From Lagopus muta (taxonomy: Eukaryota; Chordata; Aves; Galliformes; Phasianidae), in NCBI RefSeq assembly GCF_023343835.1, contig NC_064437.1, positions 4,664,001 to 4,728,000 of the forward strand: a stretch of 64,000 nt of DNA. Direction: 5' to 3'. A model generated the notes under the pieces. The model saw only the letters and a program-made list of their open reading frames with translations. It had not been told where the DNA came from and made no database searches. Below are positions 45,195-59,186 of the stretch, piece after piece (the first letter of the stretch is position 1; each line of letters opens with the position of its first letter). A program made the translations under genes and the position numbers.

Positions 45195-48100
45195 ATGTCG
45201 GCTGTGTGGTCGCTGGGAGCGGGGCTGCTCCTGCTGTTGTTGTGGGTGCGGCACCGGGGGCTGGAGGCCGTGCTGGTGCATCACCGTTGGGTCTTCGTCT
45301 GCTTCTTCCTGATGCCTCTCTCCATCCTTTTCGACGTGTACTACCAGCTCCGCGCGTGGGCCGTGCGGCGGATGCACAGCGCTCCGCGGCTGCACGGACA
45401 GCGCGTCCGGCACATCCAGGAGCAGGTGAGACCGGGGGGAGCTGGGGGACGGAGCTGGGGGCCGGCACTGGCCGCTGGGCTTCTGCTCGTGGCTCTCCCG
45501 TCCGGGAAGGGGAGGCTGTGGGAGACCCTCGGCAGAGGTTGGGGCTGCTGGGCTGCACGGTCCCCTCCAACAAGGGGCGTCCCGCGGTTCTGTGCTAACG
45601 TGGCCCCTGTGGTGGTGTTTCTGAGGTGTAGTTTTGGTTGTTTCCTCTTGCAGGTGCGGCAGTGGAAGGATGAAGGTGGTAGGAGATACATGTGCACCGG
45701 TCGGCCCGGCTGGCTGACTGTGTCACTGCGTGTTGGGAAGTATAAGAAGACCCATAAGAACATCATGATCAACCTGATGGATGTTCTGGAAGTAGACAGT
45801 GAGAGACAGGTAGCACAACCTCTCATAATACTGAAATATACAGCTTTTGTTTTACTATATTTGTAGCTGAAGTGGAGCTAGGCTCCATCAAGAACAAAGG
45901 ATTTCTGTAGCAGTAAACCCACCAAATTTTAGTTTTTACAGTGTGGGCTTGGATCATTCTATCCAAAAACCCAGCATATGGAATCACTTCGCTCTGTGTG
46001 CCGAAGCCTAAAAGACCAGAAGGATTGATGGCTCTGGGCACTGAGCAACAAGACGTTGAGGCAGAGGAGGAATCACTTAGCAGTTACAACTATTTTTAGG
46101 ACTGCTTTTGGGAAAGCAGGGCTCTGAATTCTGATAACAGATGGAAGTGCGATCCAGTTAGCCGCGTTTTGTCATCACTCATTCCAAACACTTAATTTGT
46201 GACTGAGTTTTCTCTCTTTGTAGGTTGTTCGTGTGGAACCTTTGGTCACCATGGGCCAGCTGACTGCACATCTGAATCCTATGGGATGGACTATTCCTGT
46301 GGTGCCAGAGCTCGATGACCTTACTGTAGGTAAGGGTTGTTGTGATGAGAAGAAATGGACTCATTTCCTGCATTTCATTTACTTTTGTGCACTGACACGT
46401 TGCTTTGTGTGAACCTTTCCTAAAATACACTGTTGAACTTTGTTCTGGTAAAAATCACCTCCGTTCTGAAGTATGTTTCATTGGAACTGTTATGTGCTCC
46501 CTCAATCAGGTGGTCTGATCATGGGAACGGGCATTGAGTCTTCATCCCATATCTATGGGCTTTTCCAACATACCTGCGTGGCCTACGAACTGGTCCTTGC
46601 TGATGGAAGCCTTGTGAGATGTTCACCAGTAAGACAAAATGTTATTTTGCTATTTTTTGTTATGTCATTGGCAGTTATCAGTGTGGATAGATGATTTCGT
46701 ATGACGTGCTTTTTGCAGACTGAAAACTCAGACCTATTTTACGCAGTGCCTTGGTCTTGTGGTACTCTGGGTTTCCTGGTTGCAGCAGAAATAAAAATGA
46801 TTCCTGCCAAGAAATACATCAAATTACACTATGAGCCTGTACGAGGACTGAGGAATATTTGTGAGAAGTTTACTGAGGAATCTAAGAAAAAGGAGAACAG
46901 CTTTGTGGAAGGACTCGTGTATTCTTTGGAGGAAGCTGTCATCATGACAGGAGTCTTGACTGATGAAGCTGAGCCAAGCAAGGTAACTGAAGTTGTTCCC
47001 AATGAAAGCAGTACCCCAAATTTAACTGACACTTTACTGCCATATGACGATACAGAACTAGGACCATAAGAATTGAAAACACTCTTAATGTGGGATGAAA
47101 AGTGCAATCTGTCTGTCAGAATGCTTTAAACCGCAGCTCTTTGTAATGACAACAGAGCCTGTACTCTTCAATTAGGGAGAAGCGACCCATTAATTTCCAT
47201 TAGTATAGCAAATAATTTAATTTACTGTGTTTGCATGTCAGCACTAAGGAGGAAATATCCTTTTTCATATACAGAACACTGCTGTTTCAAATTGCAGTTG
47301 TTCAGAGTAACTCCTTCTCCAGCACGCTCTTAGACAGCCAGTATTGGTGAGACCAATCAGAGATGTGCTCAGGAGGGATATGCTGCTTGTTCACCGCACT
47401 GCTCAGCTTGGATATTTCTCCTCTGCCTTCATGAGGCTTTGGATTAATGAGGGGGTGAGAGGAACTTCAGGAATCCGGTTCTGCCACCTTCATGGCTTTT
47501 TAAGCTGCTCATAACAGGAAAGCCTAATTTAGACAAAATCTTAATGAGAGGAAAGATAAGTGGATGCCATGCATGTGGCAGGAAGGAGAAATGAAGGCTC
47601 TCTGGGTTTCTTGAGACAGTGGAACTGTCACAGAGCGAATAACATCGCTTCCCATTGTAAAGGGACTTCAAGGACCTACTCAGTGCTGTCTAGTAGTTAC
47701 TGTTACCTATGTTGGGATGTGCTAATGAATCTCTGTCTTACAGATAAACAGAATCGGCAACTACTACAAGCCGTGGTTCTTCAAGCACGTGGAGAAGTAT
47801 TTGAAAGCCAATAAGACTGGAATTGAATACATCCCCTCAAGACATTATTACCACAGACACACACGCAGTATTTTCTGGGAACTCCAGGTAAGGACAGTTT
47901 GAAACTTGAAATAACATTTACGGGAAGGTGCTCTGCTGTTTCCCAGTGTATGAACATTGTAGCTTCTTTTCCTTGGCAACACTTAAGGCATTGTATCACA
48001 ACTTCCTAATTGATGGCTGAATGCTTTTCTGAGTGTAAAACTTAGGCACGTATTTAAGCAGTAAGCCTTTATGCCTACTGAGTGATTTCTGAAGACAGTG

Positions 48101-51100
48101 ATAAAAACACAAAGGTGGAATTGTGGCTGAGGATTCCTAAACCTTCCTAAACCTTCCTAAACTTGCCTAAGCACATAACACTCATTATAAGGCAATGGCA
48201 TTAATTTGAATTATATAAACTTACTTCTTCTGATGTGCAGTTATGCAAAAGTTTTATTTGACATTATGAAAGATTCCTATTGCTACATTTTGAATTTCTT
48301 ACTGCTGCATTTTGAATTTCAGCTGCTGGAGAAGGTAAGCAAACAGGAGTTTGCTGTGTAACAAGTACTTCAAATTTTACAGCTTTGAAATACATTTAAG
48401 ACCTGATCTTGTGCCTGTCAGTTCTTGCAAGAGTTTTGCAAGTTTCTCTTCTCAGGAGCTCCTCACAGCAGTTTTGAGATAATAGCCTGCTGTTCCCTGA
48501 ACTTCATTTTTCTGCAAGTATTTAGGGCTGATGAAATATTGTGAGTTACACGAGTCTGAAAATCCTCTGTGGTAACAAGGAGATGCTTAGGGAAGGGCTC
48601 AGTAGCAAAATTCAGTTCAGACTTCTCTTAGTTCAGATTTGCATTTAGCAAAAGCATCAGCAGTTGCATTTATTGAAAATCTCATTTAATATTTCTCTGA
48701 GGATTCTCAAGCATTGTCTTCTGGTTCAATTACACACTCTTAAGTCAAATTTTTCTTGTCTTTCCTCTTTAAAGGATATCATCCCTTTTGGCAATAACCC
48801 TGTTTTCCGCTACCTCTTTGGCTGGATGGTTCCACCCAAAATCTCTTTGTTAAAACTCACCCAAGGAGAAGCTATTCGAAAGCTGTATGAGCAACATCAT
48901 GTTGTGCAAGACATGCTGGTCCCAATGAAAAGCCTTGAAAAATCCATCCAAACCTTCCACGTTGACCTCAATGTAAGAACATGTGCAGTGAATCATGGAG
49001 TGCTTGTTGCAATATTTGTGGCCATTTGTTTTAAGACATAATATTCAGCTTGTGTAAAAGGTGATTAAACATGCATTTGGGTGTTGAGGTAGTTAATGGG
49101 GAGTTGTTGTTCCTGGAGCACACTGCAAGTGTTCTGACTGAGCATCTCAATCTATTATGGTGATTAGAAAGAGGCTCTAAGAACTGCAGCAAGAGAATTG
49201 GAAAGGGAAAGCTGTGTAAGATTTAATCCCACCTTGGGAAAAAGTCCTCTTAACTCTTTGTCACCTTTATTAAGAGATTGCTTAAATGATCATTATGTTA
49301 AAAATCATTTACCAAGTGTTTTCTTGCCTCTGCAGGTATACCCTCTTTGGTTATGTCCTTTCATATTGCCCAATAATCCTGGTATGGTCCACCCCAAAGG
49401 GGATGAAACAGAACTCTACGTGGATATTGGAGCTTATGGAGAGCCCAAAACAAAACAATTTGAAGCCAGGGCTTCCATGAGGCAAATGGAAAAGTTTGTG
49501 AGAAGCGTGCATGGGTAAGGTTCCCACTCCTTGGGATGATGCCAGTGCCATATAACTTACATCTGTGTAGTTTCATCACTCCTATGTTGCACTGCAGCAA
49601 TTTAATACTACAACAACTTACAAAGCATAATTGTAAGTTAGTTTAATTATTAATTTTGATGCTGCAGTTTTATAATATGCTTGCATGATCATGATTTGAT
49701 TGCAAAACCAACCAAATACGTGGGGTCACTGATGGAAGTTCGTGCGATGTGCTTGGGAGCTGGGCAGCATCCAAACAGGTTGCCTCGCATCCTTTCAGCT
49801 CCATGTTGCTCTGGGAGTAGAATCTGCTGCAACAGAGCTGCTCCATGCAGTCAGAAGGACCTCAGCAGGTCCATGCAGGCGGGATGTAAAGCAGCTGCTG
49901 TCCCAAGGCAGCGTAAGTACAGCACAGTGACCGCTCTCATCAAGGCTGGTAGCTCAGTCCTTCCAGAGGTAACCACTGACCTTGCAGATTGAGGCTGGCT
50001 TGTTTGAAGGCTGATCCAGAGCAGGGGCAGAGCAAGTGCTGTTTGGCTGCAGCAGGCCACAGGTCCTTCAGGAATCCCACAGGCTGTTAAAGTTTGGACA
50101 GCTTCCCTGCCTGCCCTTGGGGCTGCTGGGCTCTCTGCCATTGCAGCGGCACAGACTCTGCCCTGTCCTTGGGCTCGTGTGTCCTCCCAGCAGGAGGGCA
50201 GCCCTGACTGCTCCCTGCGTGGCACTGGGAGCCTTTCCTACAGCTGGAGCTTTCGCAGTCATCTTTTTGTTGCTCTGATTCTGGTTACACAAGACCACAG
50301 TGGGTGTGAGATAGATCCCCACCATCTGTCACTGACTCCTGACAGCCTAATTTGTCGTAGTAGCATCAATAGGCAGGCAGTTACAGACTTGTTTCTCCCC
50401 AACAAAAACCAGCTATGCGGTGTTTTTATGCCATCAGTATCATTTAGCTGCATTTCTATATTTCTCAATCTAACAGTGATTACATCCCGTGTGTTTGAGT
50501 AACAGTGGTGAGTATGCTTCGAGGTATTTTGGAGATTATAAAAGTCTTTTAGTTATGATGTGATCTGCCAGAGAACAAAGCAACCAAAAGTTGCTTTGCT
50601 TCTAAAATTAATTTGAAACTAAGCTTTTAATTTTAATCTTTTTGCCAGCAACGTTCTGTCTTTTCTGTACCTGTCACTGGAAAAAATGAACACTGTGTAA
50701 ATGCTTCATCTCAGAGTTTCATAATCACAACAGGGTTCTTTGTAACTGTATTTTACTGCTCTTTTCTGATGCTTGCTGCATTTTAGGGAGAACAGAGTGG
50801 AAGCAAGGAAGAGTACACAACAATTTAGAACCTGTTCATTGCAGGGGAGTTGGATTAGATGGCCCTCAGAGGTCCCTCCCAACTCTAAGGATTCTGTGTT
50901 CGATGAAGTAACGATTCCATTTATTTGTGTGGATGGAATTCTGTTACACTGTGCTTCACTTACACCATACGTTTATATTCTTCACCTGATCTGATTGTGT
51001 TGGCTCACACCTTCCCAGTTTTATTCTCAATGTGGAATCCAAAGAAAACTTAAAAAGTAGAAGAACACGTTGCTCCATCTGTCTATTGGCTGAGGGTCCC

Positions 51101-51405
51101 AGCATGATCCATATGAGCATCCTGGTGGTTTTCTTTCTGTTGAATATTTGCTCTCCAGAACTAGCCCTGTCCCTTTTCCTCTTAATTCTTCTTCATACCC
51201 TGCGGGACGATTAATGCTGTATCTCTCACTTCCTTTTATTTTTCATTTCAGTTTCCAGATGCTGTATGCAGATTGCTACATGACCCGTGAGGAGTTCTGG
51301 GATATGTTTGATGGTTCGTTGTACCACAGTCTGAGGGAGCAAATGAATTGCAAGGATGCCTTTCCAGAAGTGTACGACAAAATCTGCAAGGCTGCCAGGC
51401 ACTGA
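45195..51405 (+). CDS. DHCR24: DHCR24, delta(24)-sterol reductase
   Basis: FAD-dependent ER membrane enzyme that reduces the C24 double bond of sterols (desmosterol to cholesterol) using NADPH. Nine exons: 45195-45425, 45654-45809, 46224-46329, 46510-46628, 46719-46982, 47744-47887, 48775-48972, 49336-49514, 51252-51405; all GT-AG, total 516 aa, the same as human. An N-terminal hydrophobic region (LLLLLLWV and [18 protein letters not shown]) precedes the FAD-binding PCMH-type domain, with [30 protein letters not shown] and [14 protein letters not shown]. The C-terminus ends KICKAARH as in human. The ATG at 45195 is chosen by homology; an in-frame ATG at 44934 lies upstream of the CCAAT boxes. 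No break was seen. Confidence 0.98.
50836..50905 (+). mobile_element. short CR1 tail in DHCR24 intron 8
   Basis: GGGGAGTTGGATTAGATGGC, then TCAGAGGTCCCTCCCAACTC and AAGGATTCTGTG, is the last ~70 bases of a CR1 copy. It lies about 350 bp before the last exon. Confidence 0.8.
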
Positions 51406-53505
51406 GCTTGAACAGCCTAATTAAGCAATCAGGGAAAGATGAATTTACCATAGCTAGTCAGCATATCCTTTCTAAAGAAAAGCTTTATTGCTCTCCAAAT
51501 AAGCTCATTCTTGTTGATATTTAAATGATATGAATTCATGCTTTATAAACTTATGTTTAGTATTTCCTAGTATGCTTTAAGAGCAGTTTTCCAAAACTCA
51601 AAGTGATTGTTTTTAAGAGATCTGAAGTGCTGATTACCTTGTATGTCTTGGACCTGTCTTGGACATAGGTGAGCTCACCTAGCTCCGAGCATAAGAAAAG
51701 TAACTGGAAAAGAGGACACTGAAGTGATGCCAGCTAGAAACTAGAGCTGTATTTAAAATTACTTCTGAAAATGGTGAGGAGGTGACAGAAAGAGGTGCCA
51801 AAGCTGAATGAATTGTCACATTAATCGTTTGCCTCCAGTCAGTAAGCTGTAGGGCAGCTTAGCAATGGTACCACGTCCTTCTGGCCGTGCGGAGCTGCGT
51901 GGCACATCAACACACAACCACACTCCCAGCAGTTGGTCTCATTTCAAAACTGAGCACTGAGGTGTGAAGCAAATGCTTTTTTACTTGTGCCTATCAGATT
52001 TGTACTGGTTTTGATTATAAAATGTTACGTGGGTATAGATCTTAGTTACTTTATTGGTTAACAGTATTCTGTTGGGTTGTGCCCCCAGATAGCAACGCTC
52101 TGGCTTTGTACAACTACTGGAAAAATTGCTGCTATTTCATATAGGCAATTATTAATTTGGGGCTTTGCTTGTTGTGAGTCTGTTTATTTGAACTTTTGTA
52201 TTTTTGCCTTTTGTTTTTGATTTTTTTGCTTAATTTTAGTGCCTTATAAACACTCAGTTGGAAGAGAACATGGTCAGTGAATCCCTTCTGTCCTGGCCAG
52301 CAGGAAAAGGAAGCGTGCCCTCACAAGTTAAGGCTTTATTTTCACAAGGTTTGCCAGAGCAAGTGGCTATGGATAGGAAGAGCCCTTGTTTTGGGTGCTT
52401 GGTATGCTCAGGCTTCAGTTCTCGCTCGAGAGGCATTTTTGCTTTTCAGTTTACCTGGATTAGATTGATAGGCTTTGTAAAAAGGACTGTTTCAGTCACC
52501 TGGAGAGGAGATCAATAGTAAATACTGTTCAGTTCCCTCTTCTGGTGCACAGCACAGTCACACACTTCATGCAGTCAAGTGTAGAAGTGTGGGAATGTTT
52601 TGACTCTGTAGCCAGAGACGTGATTCCAAACCAAGCCCATGTCTCATCCAAGCAATGTGGCAGATTGTTACTCTGAACATTACTGAGCATGAGGGGAAAG
52701 AGTCATTTCTTGAGGGCTACTTATGGGGTAACACAGAAAACACTTTAAATGGCTTGCAGTGAGAAGCTTTGTGATTTTTTTATGAGTGCTAAACCAATGA
52801 TGTTATTTATTGATAGATGGATGCTTACGATCCAGATGAAACCAATGATAAAACAGTGACAAGAATAAGCTTGGCCTGTTCTCAGTGATGCATGCTGGGC
52901 AAATGGTGTGCAAGTAAGGTGCTCCTTACAGTCCTGCGCAGGGAACTGGTGGCAGGAGCAGCCTGCCAAGGGGAGACACAGCCACTGCAGGGTGCATGCA
53001 ATGCTGCCCAGCCCATGGGCTGCCCATACAGATACGAGAGCAGGTGAGAGGTAGGGCTGTGTCGGTGATCCATTCCAGGCCTCGTGGCACACAGGAAAGC
53101 AAGCACTGATTCTCAGAGTGGGAATTTGTCTTCCCACCCCTGCGAGGGAAGCAGCACGTGAGCAGTTTCCTTATTCCTGTGGCAAAGCTATGAGTTAGCC
53201 CAGTGCTTGCAAGATGATCTGCGCAGAGCAAGGATCGGTTGAGTCCGTTTTTAAGGGGCAGTTCTAAAAAAGCTAGAGGAATATGCAAATACTTTTACTC
53301 AAGCTGTGTTTCTCTCACATGTTGATGATCTTTGGGTATGCACTGAATTTGATTTTTCACTCGTTAATTTATGAGCAAACTTGGTATGATGTGGTCTGGT
53401 ACTGTCACTGTACACCAGTCACACACACGCACAAGCAGAATTGCTGTTGGTCTTATTTTTTGGCTGTATGGGCTGTTTAAAATAAAAATATAGCCGGTGT
53501 ACTGC
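51406..53505 (+). other. DHCR24: DHCR24 3' untranslated region
   Basis: About 2.1 kb of AT-rich noncoding sequence from the stop codon to AATAAA at 53481-53486; a long 3' UTR is also found in human DHCR24. The poly(A) site is inferred. Confidence 0.6.
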
Positions 53506-56260
53506 TCAAAGTGGCATCTTTTAACAAATGATACCTTATTTTTAATGGCGTTGTTTAGCCTTTCTCATGCCTGTTGCACTGTTACAAGTGGTCAGCAATT
53601 AGTGAGAAAAGCTGCTGCCTTGATCAAAGGCCAGAGGCGTTGCAGTGATGTTAAATGAGGTGTCTAACTCTGCCTACAGCTTTGAAGGAAATGCCATTGA
53701 AGGCCATGAGTCTACTCTTATCTCTGCCCCATGATATGCCTTATAGCTGAGCCTTTACCCTTCCGTTATGCCTCATTAAGAACCTCATAATGCCAGTTAT
53801 TCTGATTTTTCCCTTCACTTCACTGTTTCCCTGTGACTTTCTGGCCCATGAGAGCAAAACTGCATTTTGAATTTATCTATCCACATCAACTGCTGTAGCT
53901 CCTATCACAGTTCTCCTTGCTGTTAAAACTATTCCCTGCTTTGAATGACCAACCACAGAAGAGAGGATGAAGATGCAGTGCCCTCTTCAGCCTGAAGAGT
54001 TTCACGTCCCCATCTTCAGTTTCTTTGAGAAGTGCCCTTACAGGAACTCTGTAAGCTTGGAGGGAGGTATTCCAGCCCTCCTGCAGCTTGGTCACAGCTT
54101 TTACATCTTCTTCCAATGCTCCCTTCAGAGACCTTCTTTTCCTTTGCTTGCCTTTCTATTACAATAATCGCTATTTCTTTAAATTACCACAGTTTTACCT
54201 GTGTTCAATTATCTCTCCCACCAAAGGGTAATTGCAGATTAATTAGCATACCTAATCAGCCACAACTAACATGTAATTACACCTAAATTTAATTATTCCA
54301 GTCCATCTAAACACTGGTGTGAGCCTTTGTAAAGGTTAACGTGAAGTGAACCAGCATACTTGTGATATGGTTTTATGGCCATCCTTTGTTACAGCTGATA
54401 GAGCTTTCTGCTCATTTCACTTTCTTCATTGCCTCTAGGCCTTAATATGCTACAAAATTTGGAATGATGACACTAAATTCCCCCGAATGCCCTCCAGCTG
54501 CTTGTAAGTATTTGAATTGTTAATTCAAGTGAAGCTGTGTGCTATAGCTTGTAATGAAGATCCTCACACATAACTGCTCCAGGATGGCAGGACAGGTACA
54601 CAGACAGTTCCCAAACCTCTCCCAGCTGCCATGGTGCTGCTTTCTCAGAACCAGCTCTCCTTTCAAGTAGCTGTGGTGGACCTTGGGGCATTCACTGCTT
54701 GTCACGATAACTGCCACCAACCACAGAACAGATAGAGAGCTGCACGTTCTATGAGTAGTGCAAGCTGATGGGGAAGGAAATGCTTAATATTGAATGAGTG
54801 CTGCGTGCCAGCAGACCTTCCTGTGGTCAGTGTATCTGTATCTGACATCCTCTTCTCCACTGTGTCATTTTCATAAAGGCCAAGGTGAAAATAATGAATT
54901 AGTCAGCAGGCAGGTTAGACTGATGAATGCCTGAAGGGTGTTTTATTACCACAGAACAAGACTTGTTTCCTATCTCTTGCATGTCAGCACACTGCAAGTA
55001 TTCACGTTACACCATCTCGTCAGCCGTCTGTGGTTTATTCGCCAATTCAGGCTTTCCAGCACCATCTTACATTTGGAAAACAGCAGTGCTTTCTTCACAG
55101 GTATCTGGACAACGTGGAGCAGAAATCAAATGACTCCATTTGTTTTTCGCAGCAGGCTTCAGCCGCTCGCTGTGAAAAGAGGATGTGATTCAGTGAGCTC
55201 TAATTATTGGCTGGATTAATCTCATTAGTCTTAACGAGCATGGAGGTGAACAGAGCTCTTAAAAGCCTGGCTATTCCCTTGAAAGTAAAGCTGTAGCTTG
55301 AAAAGTGATTTTGGAGCGAGTGCTATTTGATCATAGAGCAATTCGGTGCATTTGAACATCCTGCTCACTGTTCAGGTTTTTTTCTATTCCTAGTGGAACT
55401 ACAAAATTAACAAAGCCAGCGATATTGAAAGCTAGATTTCATTATGCCTTCTCCTTCATCATAGGATAGCTAACTCGTAGCTGCCCCACTGAAAGCTGCC
55501 ACGTTGTATTCAGCTGAAATGGATTTCTAACAACTCTCTGGAGATCAAGACAGCTTTTGCAGAGCTGTCAGCCATAGTACCACCACAGCAGTTTGCTAAT
55601 CTTGGCCACGAGCAAAGGTGAAAGCGGAGGACTGCCCTGAGGTCTCTCATTAGTACAGTTCCCAACTACTTCACAGGGTTTTCCCCCTAGCGATTTCAAA
55701 GCCCTTTGCAATGGAACTGAGCCTTGTTATCTTCCTTCTCCAAACGGGTAAACCAAGGCACGGTCTGAGAACGCAATTTTTGTTTGAGGCCATTGATCAA
55801 ATCAGTGCCAGCACAGGGAATGAGCTGAGAGAGCCCCATCCACCGCCAGGTTCTTCCCCAGGCTGCCTCCTCTAACTCAGACAGGCGCTATTTGTCTGCA
55901 CCTCCTCTTCACACGGACTCTGCATTTCACAAAGTAGAAGAACAACCACCTTCATACCTTTAGAATCCTGGGCAGCCAGCAGCATCTTAACCCTCCTGCT
56001 GCCCTTACACAGAGGGAAGCATTAAGGGCTGCTCGCTTCTTCACAGACGGTTAACTTACCATTCACAGAGGGACACTGCTCAGGGGCCAGCAAGCATTGC
56101 TCAGTCCCATTCCAGCACTTGCAACTCCACAATCATCCCTTCTGCTATTTAGCCTCTCACATCAGTTGCAAACTATCAGTAACATACTCAGCCTCACCAG
56201 AGTTGCTCAAGATAAAGGGTTTTCCTGCAAGCTGGTGTGAAAGTGCTTCTAGCCCCTGTT
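53506..56260. other. intergenic region with possible conserved noncoding elements
   Basis: About 2.7 kb between convergent DHCR24 and LEXM with no coding similarity. Two AT-rich stretches, about 54185-54300 and 55140-55260, have clusters of TAATTA, TTAATTAG, GGATTA and CATTAG homeodomain-type cores and low apparent decay. No mobile element recognised. Confidence 0.4.
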
Positions 56261-56269
56261 ATATGCCAC

Positions 56270-58813
56270 TTACAGCAGGTAGGCATCCCGCTTCAAGTTG
56301 CTCAGGTACCGCTGCGTGTCACTCTGGTACAGGGACTGGTATCTGATCTTCCGAGGGTATTTTTCGTGCCTGGTGACATTATAGCGGCCCACACCCACAG
56401 CATTCTGGAAAGAGAAGGTCGCGTGTTGTTTCCCATCACTGCAGAGGCAGCGTGGCTGTTGACACTGGGACAACATTGGGCTGTAGCTGTATGTTTCCAA
56501 TTGCAAAAAACAACAATACGTGGAATATGTTAACCAAAGAAGGTCTGCATTGCAGGGGAGGGAGGAGGAGGCATGCTATGTGGTGTTAGCCCAGTCAGTC
56601 CTCTCCACAAGCAGCTCCTCTCATCTCACAGCACTGAGAAGAGGGGTCTGATTAGCTCTGCTGGCTCGAATGCACTCCCTAGTTGCCTACTGCTAGTTCA
56701 AGGGCTGCTTTATCGCAACCTTGCCTCTGGGATATAATCTGCTGCTCATTGCTAGCCAAGATGGACTATTTGAGACTACAGCTTTCTCCAGCTGCTTTGA
56801 GCCCTTCAGCCTTTGTTCTGGTTCTCTGTGGGGAAGCTGCAAAGCTGAATACAACTCTAGGAAGGGATACTAGGGGAAGGGCTCATACCTGCACTGGCTC
56901 TTCAGTGTGCTGCTGATGCTGCTAGAGAAAAAAAAAACTGGCTTTTAAGTAGCAGAATATGACTTTTTGGGAGGATACAAGGAGCTCCTAGCACCAGCAG
57001 GTAATCTAGCTGTCCTCATCCATGAAACGCATCCCCTTGCCTACAGTTGATGCAGAGCAAAACTTCTAGGAAGCGTTGTCTGAGCATGCACTGAGAAGGG
57101 CAGAGGTGACGTGGCTGCTGCTGAGCTCCTGTCCCTCTGCTCAGCATCAGCCCAGCTCACGCTGCCCATCTCAGGGCCTGCTATGCACTGGGTGCCCACA
57201 GCTGCAGGAAGGCATTTGTCCTCTCACGGGGTGCCAGCAACTCATCAGAGACAGTGACAGGGCAAGCTTAGAGTCTGATGGCTCCTGCGTCCCTCTCTGG
57301 CTGCCCTGTACTCACTCACCTCATTCCCCATGAAGAGGCGTTCAGACTTTCTGTCAAACCTCTTGGCAGATGACCAGAACGGGGGCTGGTTGAATTCTGC
57401 TGATCTCTCAATGGGCTTTGGATCATATGAGCCTGGCCCCACCACATACTGTACAGAAGGAAATTTCTTACCCTTCCATCTGCTCTCCAGAAGAGCAGCC
57501 CCACAGCACCGCCCGGCACCCAACACCACCACGTGAGCCCAGCAGCCTGGGCAGGATGGAAATGAAACACCCCACTGCCACTGACCGCATCCCTTGGGCA
57601 CTGGCTGAGTGTGGCCCAGAAGATCCTTTCTGTGGGGCAGCCTGGGTTCCGTGGCAGTGTACTGAAGCAGCCTTTCTTCTTGTTCTCCTTTGACATCAGC
57701 TCATCCAGGAACCCCTTGGCAGTGCCAGCGTGCAGCTCAGTGCCTTCCCCCTGCTGGGCCACAGGAGCAGCGTGAGGCTCAGCTGCTGGAGGTCATTCCA
57801 GCCACTCCAAACACCCCTTACTGTGAGAGCTGAGCCTTTCATGCTCTCCTGCTGCAACGATTTGTCTTACCAGGCTGCTAAGATCCAGGAAAGCCAAAAA
57901 GCAAAACTCAAGATTTGAGGTGCGACATAAAGCAGCTGTCCATCTTACACGTTTGTGGTGGTGATGCCACAGCTTACTGAAAGCTCCAAGTCCAGGTTAC
58001 ACACCTCGCCATTGCGCCGCCGGCCACCTGCAGGCTTCAGCTTGTCCCTCGAGGAGACCTGGCAGGGGATGCACCTGCCTGCCTGTCGCAGCTGCTCCTT
58101 AGTGCTGCTCCATGGGGAATAGGTGCCAGGTCCCAAACCACTGCCCTGCAGGCACAGAGGGAAAGTGGCAGGAAAACCTCCAGCAGAGAAACACAGCCAC
58201 CCCAGGGGCACACACCACAATCCCAGGGCAAAGAGCAGGACATGCCGTGGCTGTCTGGAAGACACATTTCTCTGTCCTGCTGTCCATCAGCCCTTGTGTG
58301 CTGGGAGAGCGCTTGTCCCTCTCCTCCAGGAGAGCGTAGGGGTTCCCCTGGGGGCCGTAGGTGCCAGGCCCAGGAAAGCAGTCCTGCAGGAGAGATGGGA
58401 CAGGATGGGCAGCCCCCAGTCAGCTCTGCTGACAGGGAAAATGCTCACAGGGATGCCAGCAGCTCCCAAGTCAGGCTGCAACGTACCCGCTGGCTTTCCC
58501 TGAACCTCTGCTCCCTTGTGTCACAGATGCCTCTCAGGCTCGAAGGCTGTTTCTCCTGCAGAAAATCCCTGATGTTGTACGTTCCTGGGCCCAGCCTCTC
58601 TTGCTGCAGAAGGAAAAATATGGTAAGGATAGGCTGAGCATCAAAGGCAACACTGCCAATGCTTCTTGGATGCCAGCACAAGGAGGGGGGATCAAATCTG
58701 TCTCTTACCTGCTGTTTGCGTCTCTTCAGCATCACCTTGAGCTGGAAATGGGGCAGTTGAATTGCCCGGGATCCTGCCTCTGCTCTGGCCCAGCCAGAGG
58801 CCAGTGCTGTCCC
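56270..58813 (-). CDS. CIMAP2: LEXM / CIMAP2 (C1orf177), SHIPPO-repeat protein, partial
   Basis: Protein with PGPGxY (SHIPPO) repeats, of the ciliary microtubule-associated kind; also called lymphocyte expansion molecule. Exons, 5' to 3': 58709-58813, 58487-58603, 58216-58383 (3' end uncertain), 58005-58145, 57586-57750, 57320-57448, 56270-56404; all phase 0. Matches to the human protein as I recall it: SGWARAEA, RLGPGTYNIRDFLQE, FPGPGTYGPQGNPY, GSGLGPGTY, FSTLPRNPGCPTERIFWA and VGVGRYN, with a C-terminal RYLSNLKRD. The exon 57320-57448 adds VVGPGSYDPKPIE. The human first exons (with the APFGTQ motif and first repeat) were not found upstream, so the start is undefined; an in-frame ATG at 58876 reads into 58813 without a splice. 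Confidence 0.82.
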
Positions 58814-59186
58814 CTGCAAGGCAGAGCCAGAGCACAACTGTACATACACCACTGCTTCACATGCTGTCTTTGTCACTCATCCCAGATTAAAGCACTAATA
58901 AAGGGTTTTGCTGATGGGTGGGAAGTGGCTCCCCAGAGCACGAGCCCACATCCCACATAGACACTCTAGGGTGCTCCCCAGTGGGTGCCTCTGACTGCTG
59001 TGCAAAGTAGGCATGACAATTCAGGAGCTACATCAGGAATTTCTGCTCTCTCCACTGTGAGCCCAGTTGGTGTCCTCACCTGGCTGCCCATGTTCCACAC
59101 TGGTGGCTCTGGTCACCAGGGCTGCTGTGACATCCTTCACCATGGCAGCCTTCACCATGGCAGCCCTCACCATTGTCACTTGCCAC

